Shown: positions 18,445 through 28,427, counted from the stretch's first letter. The stretch is 64,000 nt of DNA from Bacteroidaceae bacterium (GCA_024398785.1 JAKSIO010000003.1:62001-126000), one strand, 5' to 3'. A program made the numbers and translations. Notes: generated by a model from the sequence alone, not told the origin.

Positions 18445-20916
18445 TTATTTTGAGTCTGCAAGATAGTCAATAATTTTCTTCATGACAAGATTTCTTGATT
18501 TTTCTTGAACATTTTCCAGAGGAAAAGCAACGGTCGCAATCCGGTTTGACAAAGAATCTGTATGAAATACTGCGGCGGTCTGGCTGTCTTTGGAAAAATA
18601 CATTGATCTGTTTCTGGCATCGGCTTCACGGAGCGTGTTGAAAACGGTTGTTGCACATACCTCTTTTGAAGGCCATACCAAAAGATTGAAATTCTTTCCT
18701 TGAACTATGTTGACTTTTGAATCCCGGACAACGTAAGAATTGTTGACGGTATCAATACCTATCCTTGTTGCAAGTAATCTGGAGTCTTTGCTGCCAAGAA
18801 TCTCTTTGCCAATGAATGCACCGCTGATTATGAACTTTGAATCTCCTGTGTCAAGACACCTGTTCAGTGCGTCAACCGTTTCCCGGGTAAACAGAGTATA
18901 GTCACATCCTACCAGCCGGTCCCACGGAGTGTACTTCTGAGCTCCACATATGATATCCGTTATGTATAGTGGCTGCGGATTGACTTTTCTTTTTTGAAAT
19001 GCGGCAATCGATGCCGATACAATATTGTAATCGCCGTGCGCAATAAACATCCTGGCATGAACGGACGGGTAGTCAAAAGTGTTGCCTGCAAAGATTTCTC
19101 CGTCCATATCAATGCGGCTGTGACCTATATCCTCCGTTACGGGTCCTGAATCTACAGGTGCTCTTCTATAGTCCATTTGTATGCCGCTCAAAATGCGATT
19201 TTGCATATAATCCACTCCCGGATCGGAAAGAATGTCAAAACCAACTATGGAATCGGCACATATCTGCTCCGGACCGGAGAGGCGTGTGAAAGCATTTACA
19301 ATGAGTATGTTCTTTGCGTCCAGACTGGAACTGATGCGTGCGCATAATACTTCGGATGGGAAACTCTCGCCGCCTTTATTAACCGCTGTTACATAGAAAC
19401 TGTACAAATGATTCTTTTGTGGGGTAAACGTGTATGTGTTTTTGTTTACAAATGTTCCGTTATCGAAACCTCCATTGTCTTTTTTTGTGTACACAATATA
19501 ACCTGTCGGAGCGGCTGAAGAGAATATTGTGTCTTTCGCAGGTTGCCAGGAAAGTTCAAGACGTCCCGGTGCAGCATTCTGCATGACCGCAAAATCTGTT
19601 ACAGGCAGAGGCTGTAATGTATGCTTTTTCCTGCCGGAAAGAAATGATAGGGTGGAGTTGTACAGCGAACGGGCTAATACGAACCTGAATACAGGGTGCT
19701 GGGCATAGCGTACATCCCAGAAGTTCTGATGTGAAAATAACTCTACAAGCATTGCCGGAACGTCAGCTTCACGACTTTCGCAATAATCTGCGTCTCTGAC
19801 ACCGCGGTCGCTCCATTGGCGTCCTGTCAGTTTTGTAAGATCTCTTGAAACTCCTTCAGTAACCAGCTTTGCCAGTTTTTCGGCTTTGTTGCGTTTTTCT
19901 CCGTTAGCCAGATCTTTTGGGTTGTAGCTTGTTGAAACAATACCGAGTGTTCCGATTAATGAATCTGATTTACGGGCGCCGGCATCGGTGTGCAGACTGA
20001 TCATCATATCAACCGGAATATTGTTCTTGTACAGATAGTTTGTCATTAAGGGGCGCGACCAGATGTCATTACGGTACTCCTCTTTTTTTGTAGGGTAATG
20101 CATGACAACAGAATCAGGTGCCAGATTACGTTGGGCATTGTACAAAGCGCAATAATAATAGTTGGCATATCCCTTGGAAAAACCTCCTCCGATACGGACA
20201 TTGCCGGCAATTACAGATCCCTTGTCTTTTGATCGGTTGGAGAGAATTACCTGACAATGTTCTTTGTCATTTCCGAATTGAAATGTCCCAAGATATACCC
20301 ATATGCCGCTACCTATACTTTGGTTGACAATGAACTTTGTTTTGCCGCCTGCGTGACAGACAGTGTATTCGGCATGCTGGATGCTGGCGGCAACTTTAGG
20401 ATACTGAACATAAACTGCACCGTATTCTCCATACACTTTTTTATTGAACCATGTAAAATATTCAATTTTTGAAGAATCGGTTGTTGTGGGGGCAAGATAT
20501 ACCGGATAGCCGTCAATAATATCTTTTGTCCAACCGTATCCGTTGCCGTTCCTCAATACCGCTCCGATACCCGGATCTCTTTCCCTTGATGTATATACTG
20601 TAGCCCCAGCCTTCTCAAGCATCGGGACATAGTACTGGGTTACGATAGACTGTGTGAGCAAATCCTCTATTGATGTGTATAGCGGAGGCCTTTGCCATAC
20701 CCAGTTTTCAATCTTGGAATTATAAAATCTGCCGTGACTTGAAGACACAACAATTACCTCTTCCTCCAATCCTTGAGTAGGGTTGTACGGACGGTCTGCA
20801 GGCGTAACCCACGGCTGTTGTTTTCTTGCAGGCTCAGCTGATACACGGCATGCGTGTCCAAAAAGCAGACACAAACAAACCAGCGAAAGGAAATAGTATT
20901 CCAAACGCTTCTCCAT
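18445..20916 (-). CDS. Secreted N-acetylmuramoyl-L-alanine amidase-like protein with inserted golvesin-type domain
   Basis: This 823-aa exported protein has a signal peptide in residues 1-28. An Amidase_3-like zinc hydrolase is assembled from His61 (SSSHGRF), Glu84 (SIEDLL), His309 (MISLHTDAG) and catalytic Glu392 (PAMLVELFSH). Between Glu84 and His309 about 110-130 residues are inserted (about 145-255), resembling the golvesin/xanthan-lyase type beta domain. A fibronectin type III domain follows (about 435-530), and residues about 535-800 form a second alpha/beta part. Similar Bacteroidota proteins are often labelled xanthan lyase, but the residues point to peptidoglycan amide cleavage. It is 20 bases downstream of the 88-aa gene. 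Confidence 0.75.
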   Translation of the reverse strand: MEKRLEYYFLSLVCLCLLFGHACRVSAEPARKQQPWVTPADRPYNPTQGLEEEVIVVSSSHGRFYNSKIENWVWQRPPLYTSIEDLLTQSIVTQYYVPMLEKAGATVYTSRERDPGIGAVLRNGNGYGWTKDIIDGYPVYLAPTTTDSSKIEYFTWFNKKVYGEYGAVYVQYPKVAASIQHAEYTVCHAGGKTKFIVNQSIGSGIWVYLGTFQFGNDKEHCQVILSNRSKDKGSVIAGNVRIGGGFSKGYANYYYCALYNAQRNLAPDSVVMHYPTKKEEYRNDIWSRPLMTNYLYKNNIPVDMMISLHTDAGARKSDSLIGTLGIVSTSYNPKDLANGEKRNKAEKLAKLVTEGVSRDLTKLTGRQWSDRGVRDADYCESREADVPAMLVELFSHQNFWDVRYAQHPVFRFVLARSLYNSTLSFLSGRKKHTLQPLPVTDFAVMQNAAPGRLELSWQPAKDTIFSSAAPTGYIVYTKKDNGGFDNGTFVNKNTYTFTPQKNHLYSFYVTAVNKGGESFPSEVLCARISSSLDAKNILIVNAFTRLSGPEQICADSIVGFDILSDPGVDYMQNRILSGIQMDYRRAPVDSGPVTEDIGHSRIDMDGEIFAGNTFDYPSVHARMFIAHGDYNIVSASIAAFQKRKVNPQPLYITDIICGAQKYTPWDRLVGCDYTLFTRETVDALNRCLDTGDSKFIISGAFIGKEILGSKDSRLLATRIGIDTVNNSYVVRDSKVNIVQGKNFNLLVWPSKEVCATTVFNTLREADARNRSMYFSKDSQTAAVFHTDSLSNRIATVAFPLENVQEKSRNLVMKKIIDYLADSK

Positions 20917-20936
20917 CAGTTTTTTGTTTTTTGCGG

Positions 20937-21203
20937 TTATTTCTGAACCAGCAGGTTCATTATTTCGTTAACCTTTGCGTTGAAGTCTTTATAAAATGCT
21001 TTGTAATAAGCTTTTGGATTGTTCTGTTCTGTATGAGCAATACGTGAAATAAATTCGTCATTAAGATCTGATATGCAATCAAGAGCCTTGTCAAGATTTT
21101 CTCTGTTATTCTCTTTGCAACCTGTTTCCACAAAAAGGTATTCAACAAGAAGCTGGTCAACGATGTACTTGATTTCTTTCTTTAATAATCTTCTGCTTGC
21201 CAT
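20937..21203 (-). CDS. Small helical protein of unknown function (88 aa)
   Basis: Not recognised beyond a conserved-looking Bacteroidales small protein. It is highly charged and predicted helical throughout, with no signal peptide (MASRRLLKKEIKYIVDQLLV). It is the first gene of the minus-strand operon leading to the amidase and ygiQ, and a -7 box lies 36 bases upstream of its ATG. Confidence 0.7.
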   Translation of the reverse strand: MASRRLLKKEIKYIVDQLLVEYLFVETGCKENNRENLDKALDCISDLNDEFISRIAHTEQNNPKAYYKAFYKDFNAKVNEIMNLLVQK

Positions 21204-21238
21204 AATGTTTGTATTAATTGTATTAATGTTGATTTTTA

Positions 21239-21246
21239 CAAAGATA
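21239..21246 (-). promoter_or_regulatory. -7 promoter box for the 88-aa gene
   Basis: TATCTTTG on the minus strand matches TAnnTTTG, 36 bases before the ATG at 21203. No convincing -33 box is visible. The 136-base divergent region also has to hold the promoter of the PPi-PFK gene, for which only a loose TTTG-like site was found. Confidence 0.4.
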
Positions 21247-21339
21247 ATATATTTTTCTTGTTATTCTCTCTTTTTTTTGCGAATTTTGCAGCGCATTTAT
21301 GGTTTAGATAATTAATATTTTACCAAAACAAATAATAGA

Positions 21340-22977
21340 ATGAAAAGTAATTTGCAAATTGCACGTGCTGCCTACCAGCCAAAGTTGCCGGCTGTTCTGA
21401 AGGGTGCAACAGCATTGCAGGAGGGCCAAGCAACCCAGTCAGTAGCTAATCAGGAGGATATCCAGAAGTTGTTCCCTAACACTTACGGTATGCCATTGCT
21501 TAAATTTGTGCAGGGCACAGCAAAGGCAGGTGAGCCTTTAAATGTAGGTGTGATCCTTTCCGGAGGTCAGGCTCCTGGCGGACACAATGTGATTTCAGGT
21601 ATTTTTGACGGTATCAAGAATATCAATAAAGATTCACGTTTGTTTGGTTTCAAAATGGGACCTGACGGTCTTATCAACCATGATTATATTGAATTGACAT
21701 CTGACATTATTGATGAATATCGCAATACAGGCGGTTTTGATATTATCGGTTCCGGTCGTACAAAACTTGAAAAGACAGAACAGTTTGACAAGGGTCTTAT
21801 CATTCTTAAAAAATTGGGAATCAAGGCACTTGTAATCATAGGCGGTGACGACAGTAACACAAATGCATGTGTGCTTGCTGAGTACTATGCAGCTCAGAAG
21901 ACAGGCGTCCAGGTAATTGGTTGTCCTAAGACTATTGACGGTGACCTTAAGAATCAGATGATTGAAACATCTTTCGGTTTCGATACCGCTTGCAAGACTT
22001 ATTCCGAAATGATTGGTAATATTCAGCGTGACTGCAACTCAAGCCGCAAATATTGGCATTTCATTAAACTGATGGGCCGTTCAGCATCTCACATCGCTCT
22101 TGAATGTGCTCTTCAGACACAGCCAAGTTACTGCATTATTTCAGAGGAAGTTGAGAAGAACAATATGTCTCTTGCTGATGTTGTTGAAGGTATAGCAAAA
22201 GTTGTAAAACAGCGTGCTGACAAGGGCTGGAACTTTGGTACAGTTCTTATTCCTGAGGGTTTGATCGAATTTATCCCTGCTGTAAAGAGTCTTATTTCCG
22301 AACTCAATGAGTTCCTTGCTGCCAATGCAGATGAGTTTGCAAAGGTTGCAAAAGACAGCCAGCGTGACTTTATAATTGAGCATCTTTCAAAGGAGAATGC
22401 AGCAACATACGCATCTCTTCCATTAGGTGTTGCCCGTCAGCTCACTCTTGACCGTGATCCTCACGGAAATGTTCAGGTATCTCTTATTGAAACAGAGAAA
22501 CTTCTTTCTGAAATGGTTGGCAATGTTCTTGCACAGTGGAAGAAAGAGGGTAATTATAATGGCAAATTTGCTGCAATGCATCATTTCTTCGGTTACGAAG
22601 GCCGTTGCGCAGCTCCGTCAAACTTTGATGCTGACTATTGCTATTCACTTGGTTATACAGCATCTCTTCTTATCCAGAGCGGAAAGACAGGTTATATGTC
22701 TTCTGTACGTAACCTTACAGCTCCGGCAGAACAGTGGATTGCCGGTGGTGTGCCAATCACAATGATGATGAACCTTGAACGTCGTCACGGTGAATGGAAA
22801 CCTGTTATTCAGAAGGCTCTTGTAGAACTTGATGGCAAACCATTCAAGAAATTTGCTGAAAACCGTCAGAACTGGGCTTTGAATACAGAGTTTGTCTATC
22901 CTGGTCCTATCCAGTACTTTGGTCCGTCCGAAGTTTGCGACCAGACAACAAAGACTCTGGCTCTTGAACAGGCATAA
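21340..22977 (+). CDS. pfp: Diphosphate-dependent phosphofructokinase
   Basis: This enzyme reversibly phosphorylates fructose-6-phosphate with pyrophosphate. The 545-aa length is that of the long PPi-PFK class. The donor-site motif is GGDDS (residues 168-172), where the second Asp in place of Gly marks PPi rather than ATP use. The catalytic segment CPKTIDGDLKN and the sugar-phosphate motif MGRSASH are present. A hairpin terminator follows at 23010-23041. An ATP-type PFK is also encoded in this window at 39261. Confidence 0.95.
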   Translation: MKSNLQIARAAYQPKLPAVLKGATALQEGQATQSVANQEDIQKLFPNTYGMPLLKFVQGTAKAGEPLNVGVILSGGQAPGGHNVISGIFDGIKNINKDSRLFGFKMGPDGLINHDYIELTSDIIDEYRNTGGFDIIGSGRTKLEKTEQFDKGLIILKKLGIKALVIIGGDDSNTNACVLAEYYAAQKTGVQVIGCPKTIDGDLKNQMIETSFGFDTACKTYSEMIGNIQRDCNSSRKYWHFIKLMGRSASHIALECALQTQPSYCIISEEVEKNNMSLADVVEGIAKVVKQRADKGWNFGTVLIPEGLIEFIPAVKSLISELNEFLAANADEFAKVAKDSQRDFIIEHLSKENAATYASLPLGVARQLTLDRDPHGNVQVSLIETEKLLSEMVGNVLAQWKKEGNYNGKFAAMHHFFGYEGRCAAPSNFDADYCYSLGYTASLLIQSGKTGYMSSVRNLTAPAEQWIAGGVPITMMMNLERRHGEWKPVIQKALVELDGKPFKKFAENRQNWALNTEFVYPGPIQYFGPSEVCDQTTKTLALEQA

Positions 22978-23009
22978 TTCCGGCAAGACGGTCTGAAATA
23001 ACATTGTTG

Positions 23010-23041
23010 AATGGAGGTGGAACCACGATTCCGCCTCCATT
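23010..23041 (+). terminator. Terminator of pfp
   Basis: AATGGAGGTGGAA and TTCCGCCTCCATT form a 13-bp stem with one T-G wobble and a six-base loop, followed by CTTGTTTGTTGT. It starts 33 bases after the pfp stop. Confidence 0.75.
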
Positions 23042-23055
23042 CTTGTTTGTTGTAA

Positions 23056-23087
23056 GTTGCGGATGTGAAATATTCTTATTAATTTTG
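23056..23087 (+). promoter_or_regulatory. Promoter candidate for aroQ
   Basis: GTTG (23056-23059), 20 bases, then TAATTTTG (23080-23087), 20 bases before the ATG. It overlaps no gene and follows the pfp terminator. Confidence 0.5.
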
Positions 23088-23107
23088 CATGTTAAAAAGT
23101 TTAATAT

Positions 23108-23542
23108 ATGAAAGTTCTGGTTATTAACGGGCCAAATTTGAATATGCTGGGAGTGCGTAATCCCAAGGTTTATGGTACGGCTACTTATGCTGAACTTGTA
23201 GATTATATTGAGCGCAAAGCCAAGGATCTTTGTATAGATGTCCGTGTAATTCAGTCAAACAGCGAAGGTGATTTGGTAACGGCAATACAGCAGGCCTATA
23301 AAGTGTATGACGGCATCGTGTTGAATGCGGCAGCATATACTCATACCAGTGTGGCAATTCTTGACGCTCTTGAAGCCGTATCTATTCCTACTGTAGAGGT
23401 CCATTTGAGCGATATAGCCAGAAGAGAGGAATTCCGTCATCATTCTTTTGTATCATTATATGCATTCAAGACAATAAAGGGATTTGGATTTGAAGGTTAT
23501 GCAATGGCTCTTGAAGAACTGATAAAACATAATAATTTATGA
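23108..23542 (+). CDS. aroQ: Type II 3-dehydroquinate dehydratase
   Basis: This shikimate pathway enzyme converts 3-dehydroquinate to 3-dehydroshikimate. The signature N-terminus VLVINGPNLNMLGVRNPKVYG is present with the catalytic Tyr in the KVYG lid. QSNSEGDLV, LNAAAYTHTSVAI and VEVHLSDI are also conserved. Length (144 aa) is normal. The stop overlaps the next start by four bases. Confidence 0.96.
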   Translation: MKVLVINGPNLNMLGVRNPKVYGTATYAELVDYIERKAKDLCIDVRVIQSNSEGDLVTAIQQAYKVYDGIVLNAAAYTHTSVAILDALEAVSIPTVEVHLSDIARREEFRHHSFVSLYAFKTIKGFGFEGYAMALEELIKHNNL

Positions 23543-24396
23543 AATCCTGTCTTCTTGACAAATATAGGGCTAAAGCAAAAATGCAATTGGTTGTCCTGAA
23601 GATGACTTTTTCATATTTTGCTACCCAGAAGGTTGGTTATAGGGCTGTGGCTTTGGCGTTTTTTACAACTATTGCATTTATTCCCTGCCTTGCCATGATT
23701 CTGAAGGTTGTCAGTGGTTTTGGTTTGCAGACTTATTTGGAGACCATGCTGTATGAAACTTTTGACGGAAGCCATGATTTTGTCAGGAATGCATTTGAAT
23801 ATGCCCAGAATGTGCTTGATGTTGGCGGTCATGTGGGTTTGTTCAGTTCGATATGTTTCCTTTCGTTGGTGTTCTGGCTGTTGATGCAGATTGAAAACGC
23901 ATTCAATTATGTGTGGAATATCAAAAAAAACAGAAATTTCTGGAAAAGACTGGGCTTTTATGTAGCTATCATTCTTATTCTTCCTTTTGTGATGCTCATC
24001 TGGGGTTCCACAATTCTACAGTTCTCTGCATCGGGCAATGGTATTATGTCATATCTGGTCGATGTCGAATTCTGGAAAAATATTTCCGGTTTTTTATCCT
24101 GGATTATAATTTATACTTTGCTTGTTCTGTCTTTGAGTGTAATGTACAAATACATACCGAGCGCCCATGTTGATTATAGATTTGCACTGCGTGCCGCGTT
24201 GGTAACAGGTCTTGCGTTGAGTCTGTTCCAGTTGGTTTATGTGGAAACACAGATATTTTTCAACAGAATGGACTCTGTGTTTGGTGCCATAGCAGCTATC
24301 CCTTTCATGATGATCTGGTTTAATGTAATCTGGTTTCTGGTTCTTTTCGGAGCAGAACTCACTTTCTCTATTCAGAATTACGAAACTGTTAAATAA
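23539..24396 (+). CDS. YihY/BrkB family inner membrane protein
   Basis: This 285-aa polytopic membrane protein has about six transmembrane segments. Family features are GYRAVALAFFTTIAFIPCLA near the N-terminus and YKYIPSAHVDYRFALRAALV in the C-terminal half. Family members are often misnamed RNase BN; the transport or structural role is not established. It is translationally coupled to aroQ by a four-base overlap. Confidence 0.88.
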   Translation: MKSCLLDKYRAKAKMQLVVLKMTFSYFATQKVGYRAVALAFFTTIAFIPCLAMILKVVSGFGLQTYLETMLYETFDGSHDFVRNAFEYAQNVLDVGGHVGLFSSICFLSLVFWLLMQIENAFNYVWNIKKNRNFWKRLGFYVAIILILPFVMLIWGSTILQFSASGNGIMSYLVDVEFWKNISGFLSWIIIYTLLVLSLSVMYKYIPSAHVDYRFALRAALVTGLALSLFQLVYVETQIFFNRMDSVFGAIAAIPFMMIWFNVIWFLVLFGAELTFSIQNYETVK

Positions 24397-24444
24397 GGTT
24401 AAATTTCAAAAAAGCAGATTATCACCGTTAAACTTGTGAAAAAG

Positions 24445-24470
24445 TATGCAGTCAAATGTTTGACTGCATA
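24445..24470. repeat. 26-base palindrome downstream of the YihY/BrkB gene
   Basis: TATGCAGTCAAA and TTTGACTGCATA form a perfect 12-bp inverted repeat separated by two bases. There is no T-run after it, so it may be a weak terminator of the aroQ-yihY unit or an operator for the GH9 gene that starts 170 bases further on. Confidence 0.6.
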
Positions 24471-24534
24471 TTAAATGTTTGTTGGCATGCAGTTGTATGT
24501 CAGCAAAATTTTTTTTTCATAATTCACAATGTTG

Positions 24535-24566
24535 TAAATGCTCGGCTCGTGAGAGTAGAGCATTTA
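24535..24566. repeat. Inverted repeat upstream of the second GH9 promoter
   Basis: TAAATGCTC and GAGCATTTA (9 bp) flank 14 bases that hold a further CTC/GAG pair. It ends about 20 bases before the -33 region of the GH9 promoter, a place where activators bind. Confidence 0.45.
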
Positions 24567-24585
24567 GTTTATTATAAGCGAAATG

Positions 24586-24615
24586 TTTAATATGATGTCG
24601 GAAATTATATATTTG
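24586..24615 (+). promoter_or_regulatory. Promoter candidate for the GH9-GH43 pair
   Basis: TTTA (24586-24589), 18 bases, then TATATTTG (24608-24615), 26 bases before the ATG at 24642. The -33 box is imperfect, as expected for an activated promoter. Confidence 0.45.
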
Positions 24616-24641
24616 CATTCAAATAACCAACATAATTCATT

Positions 24642-27240
24642 ATGAAATCCAAACAACTTTCATTATTGTTTCTTGTTACGGCAAGCGCAGTGGCTGTCGG
24701 TTCATATGCCCAGTCGTTCAAGCTCAACAATCTTGAATATTTTGAAGAGCGTGGAGCCAATGTTCTTGTTTACAGCAATATTTACAACGGCGGCTTCTGT
24801 GATGAGAAACTTGCCGGCATTGAGATTGTCCAGCGTGGCGAACGTATTGCTACAGGCGGTGGCATCCGCTTTATGAATACGCCTGAACAATGGGATATTT
24901 ACGGCAAAATGACCAATCGCACGGTAAACCGCGATGAAAACTATATTGAGGTTGAACTTACGTACCAAGATTATGATTTTACGTCGAGGATACGTGTTCA
25001 ACCCAAAGACAAGGGGTGTGTCATGCAGGTGTTCCTTGACAAGCCTGTTCCGGAAAACCTGGTTGGTAAGGCCGGTATGAATCTTGAATTTTTCCCTGCA
25101 TCTTATTTCGGAAAAAACTATCTTGTTGACGGAGCTGCAAGAATTCTGCCAAAATATCCTCAGCACGATACCCAGGTCAGGCCAGTATCTGAAAAAATTC
25201 CGCAGTATTACGGTGAATCTACCTTTGATGACCGCGGTCGCGGTGAATTTCTTGTTCCGCTTGCCTTGTCAACAGGCCATCAGATTGTACTTGCACCAGA
25301 AGACAACGCGTTGCGTGTAGCTGTCAAGTCTGATTTGGAAGTCAGCTTGTATGACGGCCGTCATCTGGCTCAGAACGGAACTTTTGTTGTCCGTTCGCTG
25401 TTGCCGAAAAACAAGACTGGCAAAGTTCTTGAATGGTATGTTGAACCTGATGTTGACCAGCAATGGATACGTAAGCCTAACATAGGCTTTTCACAGATAG
25501 GATATACTCCCGCTCAGAAGAAAGTTGCTGTAGTTGAACTTGACAGGAACGACACCCCGGCCTCTACGGCAAAGATACTCCGTGTTAATCCCGATGGAAG
25601 CAAGAGTGTTGCAATGGAAGCCAATGTGGAACCATGGGGTGTGTTCTACAACCGTTATAATTATGTAACAATAGATTTCAGCAAAATAAAAGAACCGGGA
25701 CTGTACAGCATTGAGTATGCTGGTGTGGAGACCAATGCTTTTCCAATAGACAAGAATGTGTACAGTGACAAGTGGCATGCATCTATGGATATATCTCTTG
25801 TAGTGAATATGGACCACATGGAGGTGAACGAGGCTTACCGGATATGGCATGGACGTGCCAATATGGACGATGCTCTGCAGGCTCCGCTGAATGTCAAACT
25901 GCATGACGGCTATTCTATGGGTAACACAACCAATACAAAATATCAGCCTCTGGAACATATTCCCGGTCTGGCTGTAGGCGGTTGGTACGATGCCGGCGAT
26001 TTTGATATCCAGGCCAATTCTGTTGTGAATACAGTACAGGATCTGTCTTCGCTGTGGCGCCTTTTCAAGCCGATGCGTGACCAGACTTTCATTGATGAGG
26101 ATACAAAGTATGCAGATATTCACCGTCCGGACGGTATTCCGGATGTTGTTCAGCAGATTATGCACGGCACACTGAATATCAATGCTCAAATTGAGAATAT
26201 AGGCTTTGTTGCGAATGTAATAGGACAGCCAGATATGCATCACTATCATCATCTTGGCGATGCCATGACTCTGACAGACGGCTTGATTTATGATCCGTCT
26301 CTGGAACTGTACCAGGTTAAGGACGGACGTTCAGGTACTCCCGATGACCGTATGGTGTTTACAAGCCGTGGGGGGTGCAGGCAGCGCCATGTCTTCAATA
26401 GTTGCTTTGGCATCGGCTTATCCAGCACTGAAGGAATACTTCCCACAAGAGGCAGAACGTTCCCTGAATAATGCACTGATGCTTTGGGACAAGTATGCAG
26501 AGCAGCTTGCGCCTAAGGCAAACAATAATCAGAACAGTAACCAGAGGGGTCGCCGCGGTAACGGAGATCCGCGTATAAATGCTGCCATTGAACTGTACTA
26601 TGCTACAGGTGAACAGCGTTTCAAGGATCTGTTCATGCCTTTGATTGTTGGACAGATAAATCCTGCAGACGATGCCAACCGCGAGTCTTTTGGCGGCGGT
26701 ATAGCTCCTAATTTTAATTTGAGCAATGTTCTCAGAGTTTATGATATGCTGGACAAGAAAACTCAGAAAATTGTAAAGGATGCTATTCCTGCTTACGTTG
26801 AGAATCTGAGCAAGGCTGGAAACGACAATCCTTACAAAGTGCCTATTCAGGGCAGCAACTGGGCCGGTAATACACAGGTGATGGGTAATTCCTTCAATTG
26901 CTACCTGATATGGCGCCAGTTCCCGAATCTTGTTGATCCTGAGCTGATTCTGAAAGGACTTAATTATATTTACGGATGCCATCCATACAGCAATGTCTCT
27001 TTTATCACATCTGTTGGTGTTAATACAAAGAAAGTAGCTTACAGCAACAACCGTGCTGATTATACTGTTATTCCAGGTGGTGTAGTTCCCGGTTTGATAG
27101 TAAAGAAACCTGATCTGCTTGAGAATAAAGATGATTATCCGTTCCTTTGGGGAGAGAACGAATGCTGTATAAATTCAGTTCCGAATTATGTAATGCTTAA
27201 CCTGGCATGCGAACAGGTTGCCAAATCAATTAACAAATGA
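24642..27240 (+). pseudogene. GH9 glycosidase with a one-base frameshift (paralogue of 6650-9184)
   Basis: The first frame runs 24642-26471; the second continues the same protein to 27240. The break is at a run of six G at 26370-26375: with five G the frame reads TSRGGAGSAMSS through the site and gives one protein of 865 aa, close to its 844-aa paralogue. Parts are a signal peptide (MKSKQLSLLFLVTASAVAVG), the unassigned N-terminal domain (about 25-280), an Ig-like domain, and a GH9 barrel with DAGDFD (Asp450, Asp453) before the break and the proton donor Glu in WGENEC after it. As written, the product lacks the donor Glu. No other damage is visible, so a sequencing error, a recent mutation or slippage are all possible. 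Confidence 0.85.
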
Positions 27241-27247
27241 AAATAAT

Positions 27248-28411
27248 ATGAAGGTACAAAATGTAATTGCATGTGCTTTAATAGCCGGTTTTGCTGCAGG
27301 TTGTAAAACAGTACAGCCGCAGCAGGATTTTACTAACGAAAAGATAGTCAATGTGCCGCGCGGAGAACAGGCTCCTGCGGCAAATCCAGGACAAAGAAAC
27401 TTTGGTGGAATGATCCGTCCTGCACAAGGTGGAAACACTGCTCAGTCCAGACCCCGTCCTTTAATGCAACGCCCTGTGCAGCAGGTCCGAGTGCAGGATA
27501 TAAAAGAGTTGTCAATGAGCGATCCGTTCATATATCCTGACCCTGAGACAAAAACCTACTGGCTCACCAGTACAGGCGGTTCTCTCTACAAGAGTAAAGA
27601 CCTGCAGCAGTGGGAGGGTCCGTACAATGTCATAGACCTTTCCGGAACATGGATGCAGGGTAATTTTGTGGCTGCTGCAGAAATTCATAAGTTCAACGGC
27701 AAATATTACTATGCTGGTACATGGAACAACCACGGTGTATGTATTGAACAGGTACCGCGCCGCTATAATGTTCCGCTTAACCAGACCATGCTGCTTGTAT
27801 CTGACAAAATTGACGGGCCGTACAAACCTCTGGTTCCCGATTCAACATTCTGTCTTGGACCTACAGACTGGGATATAATTGACGGAACCCTTTATGAAGA
27901 GAACGATACAGTATATATGGTTTTTGTTCATGAGTGGACTCAGCTTATAGACGGAACTATGGATTATATGCCGCTTACAAAAGATCTTAAATACCGTACA
28001 GCAAATCCTACAACAATGTTCCGTGCCAGCGAAGCTCAGTGGTCAAAGGAGATGAGTTCCATAGGCGAGGCCACCTTCGGGATGAAGATGCCGGGTTGGG
28101 TTACAGACGGTCCTGAAATGTTCCGCACACAGACCGGTGTTCTTGGTATGCTCTGGTCCAGTTGGGGTGAAAACCGTTATGCTCAGGGTATAGCTTATTC
28201 AACATCGGGCAGTATAAAAGGTCCGTGGATTCAGGAAGAGAACGCTTTCAAGGGAGATAACTCAGGTCACGGAATGCTTTTCCGTACATTTGAAGGTCAG
28301 CTGTTGTATATTGTTCATCATGCCGAAGGTGAGAATGGTCAGCGCAAACCGCAGATATGGACTGTTGATGACAGTACAGACCGCCTGATTCTTGGCCACC
28401 AGTTGTATTGA
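27248..28411 (+). CDS. GH43 family glycosidase, lipoprotein
   Basis: The ATG at 27248 gives 387 aa beginning with a lipoprotein signal (MKVQNVIACALIAGFAAGC). Residues about 25-85 are a Gly/Pro/Arg/Gln-rich linker. The GH43 propeller then carries the three expected acids: Asp in MSDPFIYPDPE (base), Asp in IIDGTLYEE (modulator) and Glu in VTDGPEMF (acid). Likely targets are arabinose or xylose linkages of hemicellulose. It starts seven bases after the GH9 stop, so both are one operon, and a strong terminator follows. Confidence 0.88.
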   Translation: MKVQNVIACALIAGFAAGCKTVQPQQDFTNEKIVNVPRGEQAPAANPGQRNFGGMIRPAQGGNTAQSRPRPLMQRPVQQVRVQDIKELSMSDPFIYPDPETKTYWLTSTGGSLYKSKDLQQWEGPYNVIDLSGTWMQGNFVAAAEIHKFNGKYYYAGTWNNHGVCIEQVPRRYNVPLNQTMLLVSDKIDGPYKPLVPDSTFCLGPTDWDIIDGTLYEENDTVYMVFVHEWTQLIDGTMDYMPLTKDLKYRTANPTTMFRASEAQWSKEMSSIGEATFGMKMPGWVTDGPEMFRTQTGVLGMLWSSWGENRYAQGIAYSTSGSIKGPWIQEENAFKGDNSGHGMLFRTFEGQLLYIVHHAEGENGQRKPQIWTVDDSTDRLILGHQLY

Positions 28412-28427
28412 GATCTGGCAGAGACAT

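Noticed and set aside
18191..18466. Plus-strand 91-aa frame opposite the 100-aa gene
   Set aside because: The minus-strand frame is tightly packed between two operon partners, whereas this frame has no context or features.
26370..26375. Programmed frameshift or phase-variable switch at the G6 tract
   Set aside because: Six G is short for phase variation, and no slippery heptamer or following pseudoknot is evident; kept only as one of several explanations in the finding.
26290..27240. Separate gene for the second part of the GH9 protein
   Set aside because: It has no signal peptide or domain start of its own and continues the GH9 barrel exactly after removal of one G, so it is one broken gene.
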